Assembly: GCA_024275895.1 (NCBI GenBank)
Contig: JAJRYE010000133.1
Coordinates: 1 to 55,936, forward strand
Origin: Alphaproteobacteria bacterium
GTDB lineage: Bacteria > Pseudomonadota > Alphaproteobacteria > Rhizobiales > BM303
Length of the DNA stretch: 55,936 nucleotides
Direction: 5' to 3'
Within the stretch, counting starts at the first letter, position 1. Every line of letters begins with the position of its first letter. A program made the translations under genes and the position numbers. Positions 32,033-41,068 of the stretch are shown in pieces. The notes under the pieces are model-generated. The model ran no database searches, was not told where the DNA came from, and was given only the letters and a program-made list of their open reading frames with translations.

Positions 32033-33886
32033 ATGAAAACCTCATCGATCCGCAAGCTTCTGCTCGTTTCCTTCCTGGTTCTGATCCCGCTGGCGCTATG
32101 GCAAACGGTAATATGGGCCGAGAGTTTCAGCCTCGATGCCATCCGCCGCACGGCAGCCCAGAACCTCAATCTGGTGGTCAAGAACCTGCGCGGCGAACAG
32201 GATAAATTCCGCGCCCTGACCCGTCTGATCGCCCAGCATCCCACCTTCAGAAACCTGTTGAACGGAACCTTGTCGGAAGACGAGATTGCCACCCTCAATC
32301 TGTCACTGGAAAAAGTGAACGCCTTTACCGGCGCTCTTGATATCTACATCATGGATAAAACCGGCCTCACCGTCGCCGCGAGCAACTGGAATACACCGCA
32401 ATCTTTCATTGGCCGCAATTTTTACTACCGGCCCTATTTCCAGGCCGCAATGCAAGGACGGCTCGGGCGCTATTTCGCTATGGGCGCCACCTCGGGCCAG
32501 CGCGGCTATTATTTCGCCTATCCCATACGCAGCGGAACGGCCATTACCGGCGCGCTGGTGATCAAGATGGATGTGGGCCATCTGGAAAGCGTGTGGTGGT
32601 CACATGATTTTGACATCCTCATCACCGACACGAACGGCGTTATCTTCCTCAGCACCAATCCTGACTGGGTCTTCAAATCACTCAAAGCGCTGAACAAGGA
32701 CCAGACAGAGAAGATCCGCGCCAGCCGCCAATACGCCGGAACCCGGATTACGGCCCTGAATGCAAATCCCGGATACAGTTTTGGCGGCGCGGAGGATCTG
32801 ATTTCCATCGGTCCGGGAGATGCAAACGCCGCGCCGCAGCATCGCCGTAAATTTTTACTGCGCAAGGCCGTTATCGCCGAGGCCGAATGGGACATCATAA
32901 TCCTGGCGCGCACCGATCCAGTGCGCGCCCAAATCTTTCTTGCCGCGGCAATTATGGGTTTTGTGCTCATCTCGCTGGGCTTTGTCAGCGCCTATATGTT
33001 CGAGCGCCGTCGCCGCATTCACGAGCAGATATCCTTGCAACAACAGGCGCATGAAACCCTGGAGAAAAAGGTCCGGCTGCGCACCGGCGATCTGGCCCGG
33101 GCCAATGTCAAACTGCGCACCCAGATTGCCGAGCGCAGCCGCGCCGAGGCCGAGCTTCGCCGCGCCCAGCAGGAACTGATACAGGCCAGCCGCATGGCCG
33201 CCCTGGGGCAGGTCTCGGCCGGGCTCAGCCATGAGCTTAACCAGCCCCTGGCCGCGATCCGCTCCTATGCCGATAACGCCCGCGCCTATCTGGCCCGAAA
33301 AGCGCCGCAAAAGGCGCTGTCCAACTTAAGCGATATCTCCGAGTTGACCGACCGCATGGCCCGTATCATCAAACATTTGCGCACCTATGCCCGCAAAGAC
33401 AGCGTAAAACCCTATCCAACGCCGGTGGCGGCCATGATCGACGAGGCCTTGTCCCTGCACCAGCCGCGCATCACGGAGAAGGCTATCGAGGTGATCCGGG
33501 ATTATCCCGCCCACGACCCCCTTGCCCTTGCCGGCGAGGTCCGCCTGCAACAGGTTTTCGCCAATCTTGTTTCCAACGCCATTGACGCCATGCAAAAAGC
33601 CCCTACAAAAAGACTTGAGGTCAAGTTGCGGACAGACGGGGACAATGTTCTGGTGCAATTTCGCAATACGGGCGAAAATATTGGCAAAGAAGATATCGCC
33701 AGGGTGTTTGACCCTTTTTTCACCACCAGGGAAGTGGGCAAAGGCATGGGGCTGGGATTGTCGATTTCATACGGGATTATCAAACAGTTCGGCGGCTCGA
33801 TCGAGGCAGGCAACCACCCCGGTGGCGGCGCCTGCTTCACGTTGAAGCTGCCACTGGCAAAAACCGGCAATGGCGCGCGTTCATGA
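32033..33886 (+). CDS. dctB: C4-dicarboxylate sensor histidine kinase (DctB-like)
   Basis: The 617-residue product has TM1 near residues 8-27 and a periplasmic double-Cache domain with FIGRNFYYRPYFQAAMQG and FAMGATSGQRGYYFAYPI, the DctB ligand signature. TM2 lies about 302-322, and a coiled-coil linker ends at His400 in GLSHELNQPLAAIRSYADNA. The ATP-binding boxes are NLVSNAIDAM and DPFFTTREVGKGMGLGLSI. DctB senses succinate-type acids and phosphorylates DctD. ATG 32033 is chosen because the TM1 segment starts directly after it. The stop overlaps the regulator start by four bases. Confidence 0.9.
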   Translation: MKTSSIRKLLLVSFLVLIPLALWQTVIWAESFSLDAIRRTAAQNLNLVVKNLRGEQDKFRALTRLIAQHPTFRNLLNGTLSEDEIATLNLSLEKVNAFTGALDIYIMDKTGLTVAASNWNTPQSFIGRNFYYRPYFQAAMQGRLGRYFAMGATSGQRGYYFAYPIRSGTAITGALVIKMDVGHLESVWWSHDFDILITDTNGVIFLSTNPDWVFKSLKALNKDQTEKIRASRQYAGTRITALNANPGYSFGGAEDLISIGPGDANAAPQHRRKFLLRKAVIAEAEWDIIILARTDPVRAQIFLAAAIMGFVLISLGFVSAYMFERRRRIHEQISLQQQAHETLEKKVRLRTGDLARANVKLRTQIAERSRAEAELRRAQQELIQASRMAALGQVSAGLSHELNQPLAAIRSYADNARAYLARKAPQKALSNLSDISELTDRMARIIKHLRTYARKDSVKPYPTPVAAMIDEALSLHQPRITEKAIEVIRDYPAHDPLALAGEVRLQQVFANLVSNAIDAMQKAPTKRLEVKLRTDGDNVLVQFRNTGENIGKEDIARVFDPFFTTREVGKGMGLGLSISYGIIKQFGGSIEAGNHPGGGACFTLKLPLAKTGNGARS

Positions 33887-35229
33887 GCGTCGGGGTCTGC
33901 GAGGTCATTCTTGTCGATGACGAGCGCCATTTGCGCACCGCCTGCACCCAGGCGCTCGAACTGGCCGGATACAGGGTCATCGCCTTTGCCCGCGCCGAAG
34001 GCGCCCTGGAGCAGGTCTCAAGAGAGTTTGGCGGCGTTTTGATCACCGACATCAAGATGCCCGGAACCGACGGGCTCACCTTGATGCGCCGGGCGCTGGA
34101 GATCGACCCGGAGCTTCCCGTCATCCTGATTACCGGCCACGGCGATGTGCCCATGGCGGTACAGGCGATAAAGGACGGCGCTTACGAGTTTCTTGAAAAA
34201 CCCTTCGGATCGGAGCTTCTGGTTGAGACCGCCCGGCGCGGCATGGAAAAACGCCGTCTGGTGCTGGAAAACCGCGCCCTGCGGGCCGAGTTGCAAAGAA
34301 GCCGCGGGCTGCGGCAAACCATTATCGGCAAATCTGCTGCGATGGAAAGCCTGCGGCGAAAAATTATCAGCTTTGGCGAAACCGACGCCGATATCCTCAT
34401 TTCCGGCGAGACCGGCACCGGCAAGGAACTCATCGCCCGCAACCTTCATTTCGCCAGCCCGCGCAAAAACCATAAATTCGTCGCCATCAATTGCGGCGCC
34501 CTGCCGGAAAACATCATCGAAAGCGAGTTATTCGGCCATGAGGCGGGCGCTTTTACCGGCGCCAGCAAATCCCGCATCGGCAAGTTTGAATATGCCGGCG
34601 GCGGCACAATCTTTCTCGACGAGATCGAGAGCATGCCGCTTGAATTGCAAATCAGGCTGCTGCGGGTCTTGCAGGAACGGGTGGTGGAAAGGCTGGGCTC
34701 CAACCGGCAAATCATGCTCGATATCCGCGTCCTGGCCGCCACCAAGAAAAACCTGCGCCGGATGAGCCGGGAAGGCGGCTTCCGCGAGGATCTGTTTTAC
34801 CGCCTCAATATCCTCTCGATCGAGATTCCGCCCCTGCGCGAGCGGGCCGCGGACATCCCCCTCCTGTTCCATCACTTTGCCGCCCAATACGCCGCCCAGT
34901 ACAGGCGCGAGATGCCCCGCATCCGGGCTCATCTGCTGGACGCCCTGACAAATTTCCCCTGGCCGGGCAATGTGCGCGAGTTGCAAAACGCCGCGCTGCA
35001 ATTTGTTCTGGGGGCCGGCATGGACGCGCTTCGCGAGCAGGCCGGTGAAGAGCGCGAGACGCCATCGCCCGCAAGCCTCTCCGGCCAGATGGAAAGCTTC
35101 GAAAAGCGGCTTCTGGCCCGTGAGCTTCAACGCCAGAACGGCAATCTCAAGGCCACCTATGAAACCCTGGGGATCAGCCGCAAAACCCTCTATGACAAAC
35201 TGCGCAAATACGGTCTGGGCCGCAACTGA
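33883..35229 (+). CDS. dctD: Sigma-54-dependent response regulator (DctD-like)
   Basis: The 448-residue product has a receiver domain with phosphoacceptor Asp56 (VLITDIKMPGTDG), an AAA+ domain with Walker A GETGTGKE at 174-181 and the sigma-54 contact loop GAFTGA at 222-227. It ends in a Fis-type helix-turn-helix (NLKATYETLGISRKTLYDKL). The DctB-like kinase gene precedes it in the same transcript. Two dyad repeats and a sigma-54 promoter lie between its end and the dctP gene, so it most likely activates that TRAP operon. Confidence 0.93.
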   Translation: MSVGVCEVILVDDERHLRTACTQALELAGYRVIAFARAEGALEQVSREFGGVLITDIKMPGTDGLTLMRRALEIDPELPVILITGHGDVPMAVQAIKDGAYEFLEKPFGSELLVETARRGMEKRRLVLENRALRAELQRSRGLRQTIIGKSAAMESLRRKIISFGETDADILISGETGTGKELIARNLHFASPRKNHKFVAINCGALPENIIESELFGHEAGAFTGASKSRIGKFEYAGGGTIFLDEIESMPLELQIRLLRVLQERVVERLGSNRQIMLDIRVLAATKKNLRRMSREGGFREDLFYRLNILSIEIPPLRERAADIPLLFHHFAAQYAAQYRREMPRIRAHLLDALTNFPWPGNVRELQNAALQFVLGAGMDALREQAGEERETPSPASLSGQMESFEKRLLARELQRQNGNLKATYETLGISRKTLYDKLRKYGLGRN

Positions 35230-35239
35230 CGCTCTTTCC

Positions 35240-35290
35240 ATGGGTAGTTTTCCACCCATCCGGAAACAACAGATGGGTAAATCACCACCC
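35240..35290 (+). promoter_or_regulatory. Tandem activator-type sites between dctD and dctP
   Basis: ATGGGT-N8-ACCCAT (35240-35259) is a perfect dyad. ATGGGT-N8-ACCCGG (35273-35290) repeats it 33 bases later, three helical turns, with one half-site weaker. They lie about 110-160 bases upstream of the sigma-54 promoter, the usual place of enhancer sites for DctD-type activators. Confidence 0.75.
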
Positions 35291-35397
35291 GGCCCGCAAA
35301 CGGGCCGGGGCCGGTCGCAAGTTTCTGAAAAATTATTGTATCCGCAAATTCAACGAGATAAGCCACATTTTACATAGCTGCATGATTTTTTTGCCTT

Positions 35398-35412
35398 TGG
35401 CCCGGAGCTTGC
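35398..35412 (+). promoter_or_regulatory. Sigma-54 promoter of the dctPQM operon
   Basis: TGGCCC-N5-TTGC reproduces the -24/-12 consensus, with GG (35399-35400) and GC (35411-35412) separated by 10 bases. It lies about 78 bases upstream of the dctP start codon. Confidence 0.85.
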
Positions 35413-35490
35413 TGTTAACCTTGCATTCACATAAAATGGCGGCGCACCGCCGTGAATACGGGATATCAGGACAAAAACAAGGAAAACACC

Positions 35491-36471
35491 ATGAAAAAAC
35501 TGCTTTCGGCTGTTGCGCTCAGCGCAGTCATGCTCACCTCCACGGGGCTCAGTGCCAAGGAGATTATCATCAAGTTTTCGCACGTTGTTGCCGAGAACAC
35601 CCCCAAGGGGCAGATGGCCAATAAATTCCGCGATCTGGTGGCCGAGCGCCTGGCCGGCAAGGTCAAGGTCGAGGTTTTCCCCAATGCCCAGCTTTTTGGC
35701 GACAACAAGGTGCTTGAGGCGATTTTGCTCGGTGATGTGCAACTGGCCGCCCCCTCGCTGTCCAAATTCAAGAAATACACCAAGAAATTGCAGGTCTTCG
35801 ATCTTCCCTTCTTGTTCAACAACATGGATGCGGTGGAAAAATTCCAGAACAGCCCGGCCGGCAAGGGGCTGCTGCGTTCGATGGAAAGCAAGGGCCTGAT
35901 CGGCCTTGGCTATTTGCATAACGGCCTGAAACAGATGTCGGCCAGCAAGCCGCTGCGGGTTCCCGCCGACGCCAACGGCCTGAAATTCCGCATCATGTCA
36001 TCGGATGTTCTGGCGGCCCAGTTCCAGGCTGTCGGCGCCCTGCCGCTGAAAAAACCGTTCTCGGAAGTCTTTACCCTGCTTCAGACCAAGGCCATTGACG
36101 GTCAGGAAAACACCTGGTCGAACATCTATTCCAAGAAGTTCTTCGAGGTGCAGCCCTATATCTCCGAAACCAATCACGGCGCGCTTGATTATCTCATCAT
36201 CACCTCCGCCGAATTCTGGAATGGCCTGCCCGCCGATATCCGCGCCGAGCTTGAAAAAGCCCTCAATGAAGCGGTGGCCCTGGGCAACAAGGTCGCGATT
36301 GAAAAATCGGTCAAGGACCGTCAGAAAATTATCGATTCGGGCCGCAGCACCGTCCTCACGCTGACCCCTGAGGAAATTGCCAAATGGCGCGCCGCCATGA
36401 AGCCCGTCTGGACCAAATTTGAAGACCAGATCGGCAAGGATCTGATTGCAGCGGCCGCCGCCTCCAACTAG
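35491..36471 (+). CDS. dctP: TRAP transporter periplasmic solute-binding protein (DctP family)
   Basis: The 326-residue product has a signal peptide (LLSAVALSAVMLTSTGLSA) and the DctP fold: IIIKFSHVVAENTPKGQMA, KVEVFPNAQLFGDNKVLEAI, LKFRIMSSDVLAAQFQAVGA with the conserved arginine that binds the ligand carboxylate, and VFTLLQTKAIDGQENTWSNI. This matches the C4-dicarboxylate-binding subfamily. ATG 35491 is chosen because it starts the signal peptide, with GGAAAACACC just before it. The gene is first in dctPQM behind a sigma-54 promoter. Confidence 0.92.
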   Translation: MKKLLSAVALSAVMLTSTGLSAKEIIIKFSHVVAENTPKGQMANKFRDLVAERLAGKVKVEVFPNAQLFGDNKVLEAILLGDVQLAAPSLSKFKKYTKKLQVFDLPFLFNNMDAVEKFQNSPAGKGLLRSMESKGLIGLGYLHNGLKQMSASKPLRVPADANGLKFRIMSSDVLAAQFQAVGALPLKKPFSEVFTLLQTKAIDGQENTWSNIYSKKFFEVQPYISETNHGALDYLIITSAEFWNGLPADIRAELEKALNEAVALGNKVAIEKSVKDRQKIIDSGRSTVLTLTPEEIAKWRAAMKPVWTKFEDQIGKDLIAAAAASN

Positions 36472-36492
36472 GGGCCGCCGGCAAACTCGGAA

Positions 36493-36526
36493 ATACCCGG
36501 CGCCTGAAAGCCCAGGCGCCGGGTAT
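36493..36526 (+). promoter_or_regulatory. Intercistronic hairpin between dctP and dctQ
   Basis: ATACCCGGCGCCTG (36493-36506) and CAGGCGCCGGGTAT (36513-36526) form a perfect 14-bp stem with the loop AAAGCC. No T-tract follows, only CATAAAAAGG, so complete termination is unlikely. A hairpin here would protect the dctP message from 3' decay or reduce read-through, giving more binding protein than membrane subunits. Confidence 0.7.
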
Positions 36527-36548
36527 CATAAAAAGGGGTGGGGGTGTC

Positions 36549-37088
36549 ATGAACGCGAAATTTTTCAACAAACTCGAAGAAAACATAATCGCCCTGCTTC
36601 TGGTGAGCATGACGCTCCTCGTGTTTGTCGAGGTCATATTGCGTTTTGGCTTTCATACCGGCTTTATGTGGATAGAGGAACTCACTCTTCACATTTCCGC
36701 CTGGATGGTCCTGTTTGGCGTCTCTTACGGCGTTCGCGTCGGCGCCCATATCGGTGTTGACGCCCTGGTCAAGAATGTCAGCCTCCCCTTGCAACGCATC
36801 TTTGGCATCATCGCCGTTTCCCTGTCCATGTTATATTGCGCCCTGATCGGCTACGGGGCCTGGGTTTATCTGGACAAAATCCACTCAATCGGCATCGAAC
36901 TGGAAGACTTGCCGGTGCCAAAATGGATTGCCCATTCGATTTTGCTGTTTGGCATGATCCTGCTCGCCTTTCGCCTCGGGACCTTGTTGCTGCAAATCAT
37001 ACGCGGCGAGGCGACCGGTTTTGAAATGGCCGATGAAGCCAAAAAGGCGCTTGAAGACATTAAAGCCGACAAGGGGTTGCGGACATGA
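36549..37088 (+). CDS. dctQ: TRAP transporter small permease (DctQ family)
   Basis: The 179-residue product has four transmembrane helices and the DctQ signature (LVFVEVILRFGFHTGFMWIE, LHISAWMVLFGVSYGVRVGA, HIGVDALV). It pairs with DctM to couple sodium-driven uptake to the DctP-delivered substrate. The stop overlaps the dctM ATG by four bases. Confidence 0.9.
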   Translation: MNAKFFNKLEENIIALLLVSMTLLVFVEVILRFGFHTGFMWIEELTLHISAWMVLFGVSYGVRVGAHIGVDALVKNVSLPLQRIFGIIAVSLSMLYCALIGYGAWVYLDKIHSIGIELEDLPVPKWIAHSILLFGMILLAFRLGTLLLQIIRGEATGFEMADEAKKALEDIKADKGLRT

Positions 37089-38485
37089 CCACTCTCGCTC
37101 TGTTTGTACTTTTATTCGGCTGCATGATGATCGGCATGCCGATCGCGTTTTCGCTCGGCCTTTCCAGCGTTGTGACAATTCTTCTTTTCTCCAATGATTC
37201 GCTCGCCTCCATCGCTCTGAAAATGTTTGAGAACGTCTCGGAGCACTACACCCTTCTGGCCATTCCGTTCTTTATTTTATCCTCCGCCTTTCTTTCCACC
37301 GGCGGCGTCGCCAAGCGCCTGATCCGTTTTGCGCTCTCGGTCGTCGGGCATATCCGCGGCGGGATCGCCATGGCCTCGGTGCTGGCCTGCATGCTGTTTG
37401 CCGCCGTATCGGGCTCATCGCCCGCAACCGTTGCCGCCATCGGCACGATCGTCATCGCCGGGATGGTGAAGGCCGGTTATCCGGAAGATTTTGCCGCCGG
37501 CGTCATCACCAATGCCGGCACGCTGGGAATTTTAATCCCGCCCTCCATCGTGATGCTGGTTTATGCCGCCGCAACGGAAGTTTCCGCCGCCCGCATGTTC
37601 ATGGCCGGGCTGATTCCGGGCCTGATTATGGGCGGCATGCTGATGATCGGCATCTATATCGCCGCCCGGATAAAGAAGCTTCCCAGTCAGCCCTGGGGCG
37701 GGGTACGGGAGGTATTCTCGGCAAGCTGGAGCGCCCTTGGCGGTTTGATGCTGATTATCATCGTCATGGGCTCGATCTATGGCGGCATTGCCAGCCCGAC
37801 CGAGGCGGCCGCCGTTTCCGCCGTTTACGCCTTTGCAATCGCCGTTTTCGGCTACCGCGATATCGGTCCCATGAGAGCCGTTCCCTGGCGCTATGAAGGC
37901 GAGAGCACGGGCCGCATGATGAGCCGCAACCTGTCGCAAATGAGCCTGGCGCTGCCAAGAACCATCAATGACCCTGAAGTTCGCAAAACCATCATGGACG
38001 CGGTCAAGGTGTCCATCATGCTGCTGTTCATCATCGCCAACGCCATGCTGTTCGCCCATGTGCTCACCACCGAGCGTATCCCGCACGCCATTGCCTCGCT
38101 CATCACCGGCATGGGGCTTGAGCCCTGGTCCTTCTTCCTGATTGTCAATATCCTGCTCATTCTGGCCGGTGATTTTATGGAACCCTCGGCGATCATCCTG
38201 ATCATGGCTCCCATTTTATTCCCCATCGCGGTGCAGCTTGGCATCGACCCCATTCATCTGGGCATTGTCATGGTGGTCAATATGGAGATCGGCATGGTCA
38301 CGCCCCCTGTCGGCCTCAATCTGTTCGTCACCGCCGGGATAACCGGGCATTCGCTGACATGGGTGCTAAAGGCCGCCCTGCCCTGGATGGGCATCTTGCT
38401 GCTGTTCCTGGTTATGGTGACCTATATTCCGCAAATCTCCTTGTTCCTGCCTGAATATATCGACTACCTCAAGGGCTATAAATAA
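37085..38485 (+). CDS. dctM: TRAP transporter large permease (DctM family)
   Basis: The 466-residue product has about 12 transmembrane segments and DctM motifs: MLFAAVSGSSPATVAAIGTI, TNAGTLGILIPPSIVMLVYA, YGGIASPTEAAAVSAVYAF and MEIGMVTPPVGLNLFVTAGI. A hydrophilic insert near the middle (residues about 265-300, YEGESTGRMMSRNLSQMS) is longer than in many DctM proteins. It is the last gene of the operon and converges on the flippase gene with only 22 bases between; I see no terminator. Confidence 0.92.
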   Translation: MTTLALFVLLFGCMMIGMPIAFSLGLSSVVTILLFSNDSLASIALKMFENVSEHYTLLAIPFFILSSAFLSTGGVAKRLIRFALSVVGHIRGGIAMASVLACMLFAAVSGSSPATVAAIGTIVIAGMVKAGYPEDFAAGVITNAGTLGILIPPSIVMLVYAAATEVSAARMFMAGLIPGLIMGGMLMIGIYIAARIKKLPSQPWGGVREVFSASWSALGGLMLIIIVMGSIYGGIASPTEAAAVSAVYAFAIAVFGYRDIGPMRAVPWRYEGESTGRMMSRNLSQMSLALPRTINDPEVRKTIMDAVKVSIMLLFIIANAMLFAHVLTTERIPHAIASLITGMGLEPWSFFLIVNILLILAGDFMEPSAIILIMAPILFPIAVQLGIDPIHLGIVMVVNMEIGMVTPPVGLNLFVTAGITGHSLTWVLKAALPWMGILLLFLVMVTYIPQISLFLPEYIDYLKGYK

Positions 38486-38507
38486 CGCCAATTCAGGCTC
38501 TTTTGCC

Positions 38508-39935
38508 TCACGCCAGAAACGCCTTTAATTCGCGGAACACCAGCTTGCGGTACATCGCCGCCATGGCAAGCCCGTAGGCGGCCGCGCCAATGGCAATCTT
38601 GCCCAGCAGCAGCCAGGCGCCGCCGTCAAGGGCGGCAAGTTCAAGAACAACAACCATGAAAAGCGTGGCAAGAAGAATGCGCGCCATATGCCCAAAGGGC
38701 AGCCTCAACCCGTAGCTTGCCACCGACATGGCAAGGGAAAGAACCACTCCGGCCACCGCGCCAATCAAAACCCCGGCCACCGCGCCCACAAGCCCGCCAA
38801 GGATGAGCCCGATCCAGCAAAACAGAATACTGAAAAAGGCGTCCACCGCATCAATCACGACGATCATGCCGGGGCGCTCGAACAACAAATAGGCCTGATC
38901 GGTAAAATGACTTCTGAAATTGCGCAGCGCCCCGGCGGCAATGGCAAAGGGCAAAACCGCGATGGTCATGTCCTGAAAAACCGGCGCCACCAGCACTTCA
39001 ACGATATGGCGATCCAATACCACAATCCCGCCAACCGTCGGCAACAGGACGGCGCTGAGCAGCGCGCCTGAATCGCGAAGCTGACGCAAGCCCCCCTCCT
39101 TGCCCTCCTCACGCGCCCGCTTGACCGCAAGCGGAAAGGCGGCGGCGGTAACAAACATGGCGGCAAAAGAGGCCCCCCTCTGGCCCAGTCCAAGACCGAC
39201 CATCAAAAGCCCGACCGCCGCCGCGCCGTGCTCGAACTGAACCACGAAGCGGATACCGTTCATGGCCGCCCAGACCAGCGCCCCGGCGGCAAGAAGCGGC
39301 AATCCGTAAGCCAGCGCCGGCCGGATAATGTTCTGGCCCGGCAAGCCGAAACGAAGCGCGGAGCCCATCAAGGGCAGAGCAATCGCCAGCGCCGCGCATT
39401 GCGCCAGAGCATAGCCGGCAAAAACCGATGCCGGCGAGGGCTCGTGAACCGCAACTGCCAGAAGCCCGAAGCCGAGCCCGAAAACCGGGCCGATAATCTG
39501 CAACAGCGAATAGGCGAAAATCTTGTGATCCGCCCTGGCGCGCTCGGAAAAATGCACATTCAACCCGCGGCTTATGACATAGACAACAACAATCAGCAAA
39601 AGCCGCGGCGTAACCCCGTCATCGCGCGCAAATGCGTAATATCCCAGCGCACCAAGCGTGATGATGATCGAGGCCGCAGCCAGCACCGCATTCTCGGCTA
39701 TATAAAAAGCCCGCCTCTTCCCGGATGAATCGGCGGCGGAGAAATAGCGCAGCGCATAATAGGAAAACCACGATATCAGAACCAGATAACTTAACTCCTG
39801 AATAGCCGTTACCAGCGCAAAGACCCCCATGCCCTCGGGATCAAGCCAGTAGGTCCATACAATAATGGCGGCAAACTGGAACAAAGGCCCCAGAATTTGC
39901 GCCGGAAGATATAAAAATGTCTGTCTGATCAACAT
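38508..39935 (-). CDS. Wzx-type polysaccharide flippase (MOP superfamily)
   Basis: The 475-residue product has 12-14 predicted transmembrane helices over its whole length and the MOP-superfamily layout (TFLYLPAQILGPLFQFAAII start, RARADHKIFAYSLLQIIG after TM4). It would flip the undecaprenyl-linked repeat unit across the inner membrane. It is the last gene of the minus-strand exopolysaccharide operon and overlaps the glycosyltransferase end by seven bases. Confidence 0.82.
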   Translation of the reverse strand: MLIRQTFLYLPAQILGPLFQFAAIIVWTYWLDPEGMGVFALVTAIQELSYLVLISWFSYYALRYFSAADSSGKRRAFYIAENAVLAAASIIITLGALGYYAFARDDGVTPRLLLIVVVYVISRGLNVHFSERARADHKIFAYSLLQIIGPVFGLGFGLLAVAVHEPSPASVFAGYALAQCAALAIALPLMGSALRFGLPGQNIIRPALAYGLPLLAAGALVWAAMNGIRFVVQFEHGAAAVGLLMVGLGLGQRGASFAAMFVTAAAFPLAVKRAREEGKEGGLRQLRDSGALLSAVLLPTVGGIVVLDRHIVEVLVAPVFQDMTIAVLPFAIAAGALRNFRSHFTDQAYLLFERPGMIVVIDAVDAFFSILFCWIGLILGGLVGAVAGVLIGAVAGVVLSLAMSVASYGLRLPFGHMARILLATLFMVVVLELAALDGGAWLLLGKIAIGAAAYGLAMAAMYRKLVFRELKAFLA

Positions 39936-40990
39936 GACAGGGGCGCGCCTTCCCGCACAAAAGCCGCCAGAAAGGCGATAAATGCCGCCCTGTCGCCCGC
40001 CGCCAGCCTGTTCCAGCGTTCAAGATTGGCTTTGGCCTTTGTAGCGCTCTTCTCCCGCCAGCCCGGGCTTTTCACCAGCGCCGTAATTCTGGCTGCGCTC
40101 GCACCGGTATTTTCAGGATCAATCAATATCCCGCTGCTTCCAAGAACCTCGCGGAATACCGGACGCTCCGGCGCAATTACCGGCAGACCGGCGAACTGGG
40201 CTTCGAGCAGCGGCAATCCCAGCCCCTCATCATGTGAGGTGCTGATGAACAGATCGGCGTTTTCCATCACCTCCCTGATGACCCCGGCCGGCTGATAGCC
40301 ATGCAGATGAACCCCGGGGGCAGCGCGCAGGGCGTGAATCTCGTCGCCCCAGCCAAAGCGGCCCAGAATATCCAGCCGCGCGGCGGCAAATCCGTTTTGC
40401 CGCAAGGCGCTGACAATCGCGGCCGCCGTCAGCAGGTTTTTGCGCGGCTCGAGCGTGCCCAGCGCCACAAGGCGCAATTCGCCTTCCCTGCGCGCCCGCG
40501 CCCGGTCAGGCGTGAGCGAAAACACATTGCGCACCGCCGGACGGTACAGCATGATTTTGGCGTCCGGACGGCAAAACCCGCGCAAACAATCGCGGGTATA
40601 TTCGGAATTGACCACAAAGCGCGGCAGGGTTTTCACCGCGCGGCGAAACGGTTTGACCATATAGAGCCGGGCCTTGAGATTAAGGTCCTGATTACGCTCA
40701 AGAAGAAACAGATCATGGATATAGGGCAGAACCTGCCCCCTGAACATCGAGAGGAAAAACGACGGCGGAAACCCCGGACATAAGATGAGCGCACCGCGAT
40801 CCGTCATTGCCTTTACGGGAAGTTTGATATTCTGTGCAACAAGCATGGAGGCAAGTCCGCGCGCATGCACGGCATGAACCTGGACCGGCGCCAGAGCTTC
40901 TGGCGAAAACAGCTCCTGCGTTATGCGCTCAATTCCCGTGACCCGGCGGCCCAGATGGCTGTGATCGACATAAATGCGCCGGCCGGTCAT
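39929..40990 (-). CDS. GT4-family glycosyltransferase
   Basis: The 353-residue product is a GT-B glycosyltransferase: GRRIYVDHSHLGRRVTGIER at the N-terminus, RLVALGTLEPRKNLLTAAAI in the hinge, and FISTSHDEGLGLPLLEAQFA with the EX7E motif that binds the nucleotide sugar. I start at ATG 40990 because the Rossmann fold begins there; in-frame ATGs at 41026 and 41053 are possible. It is the only glycosyltransferase among these genes, so at least one more must act elsewhere to make a repeat unit. Confidence 0.82.
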   Translation of the reverse strand: MTGRRIYVDHSHLGRRVTGIERITQELFSPEALAPVQVHAVHARGLASMLVAQNIKLPVKAMTDRGALILCPGFPPSFFLSMFRGQVLPYIHDLFLLERNQDLNLKARLYMVKPFRRAVKTLPRFVVNSEYTRDCLRGFCRPDAKIMLYRPAVRNVFSLTPDRARARREGELRLVALGTLEPRKNLLTAAAIVSALRQNGFAAARLDILGRFGWGDEIHALRAAPGVHLHGYQPAGVIREVMENADLFISTSHDEGLGLPLLEAQFAGLPVIAPERPVFREVLGSSGILIDPENTGASAARITALVKSPGWREKSATKAKANLERWNRLAAGDRAAFIAFLAAFVREGAPLSC

Positions 40991-41068
40991 GAGCGCCCCG
41001 CCCCTTTCAAAGGGTTTCACTCCCATGGTGTCATTGTCCCGATTGCTCATCATCCATTTCCCACAGGA

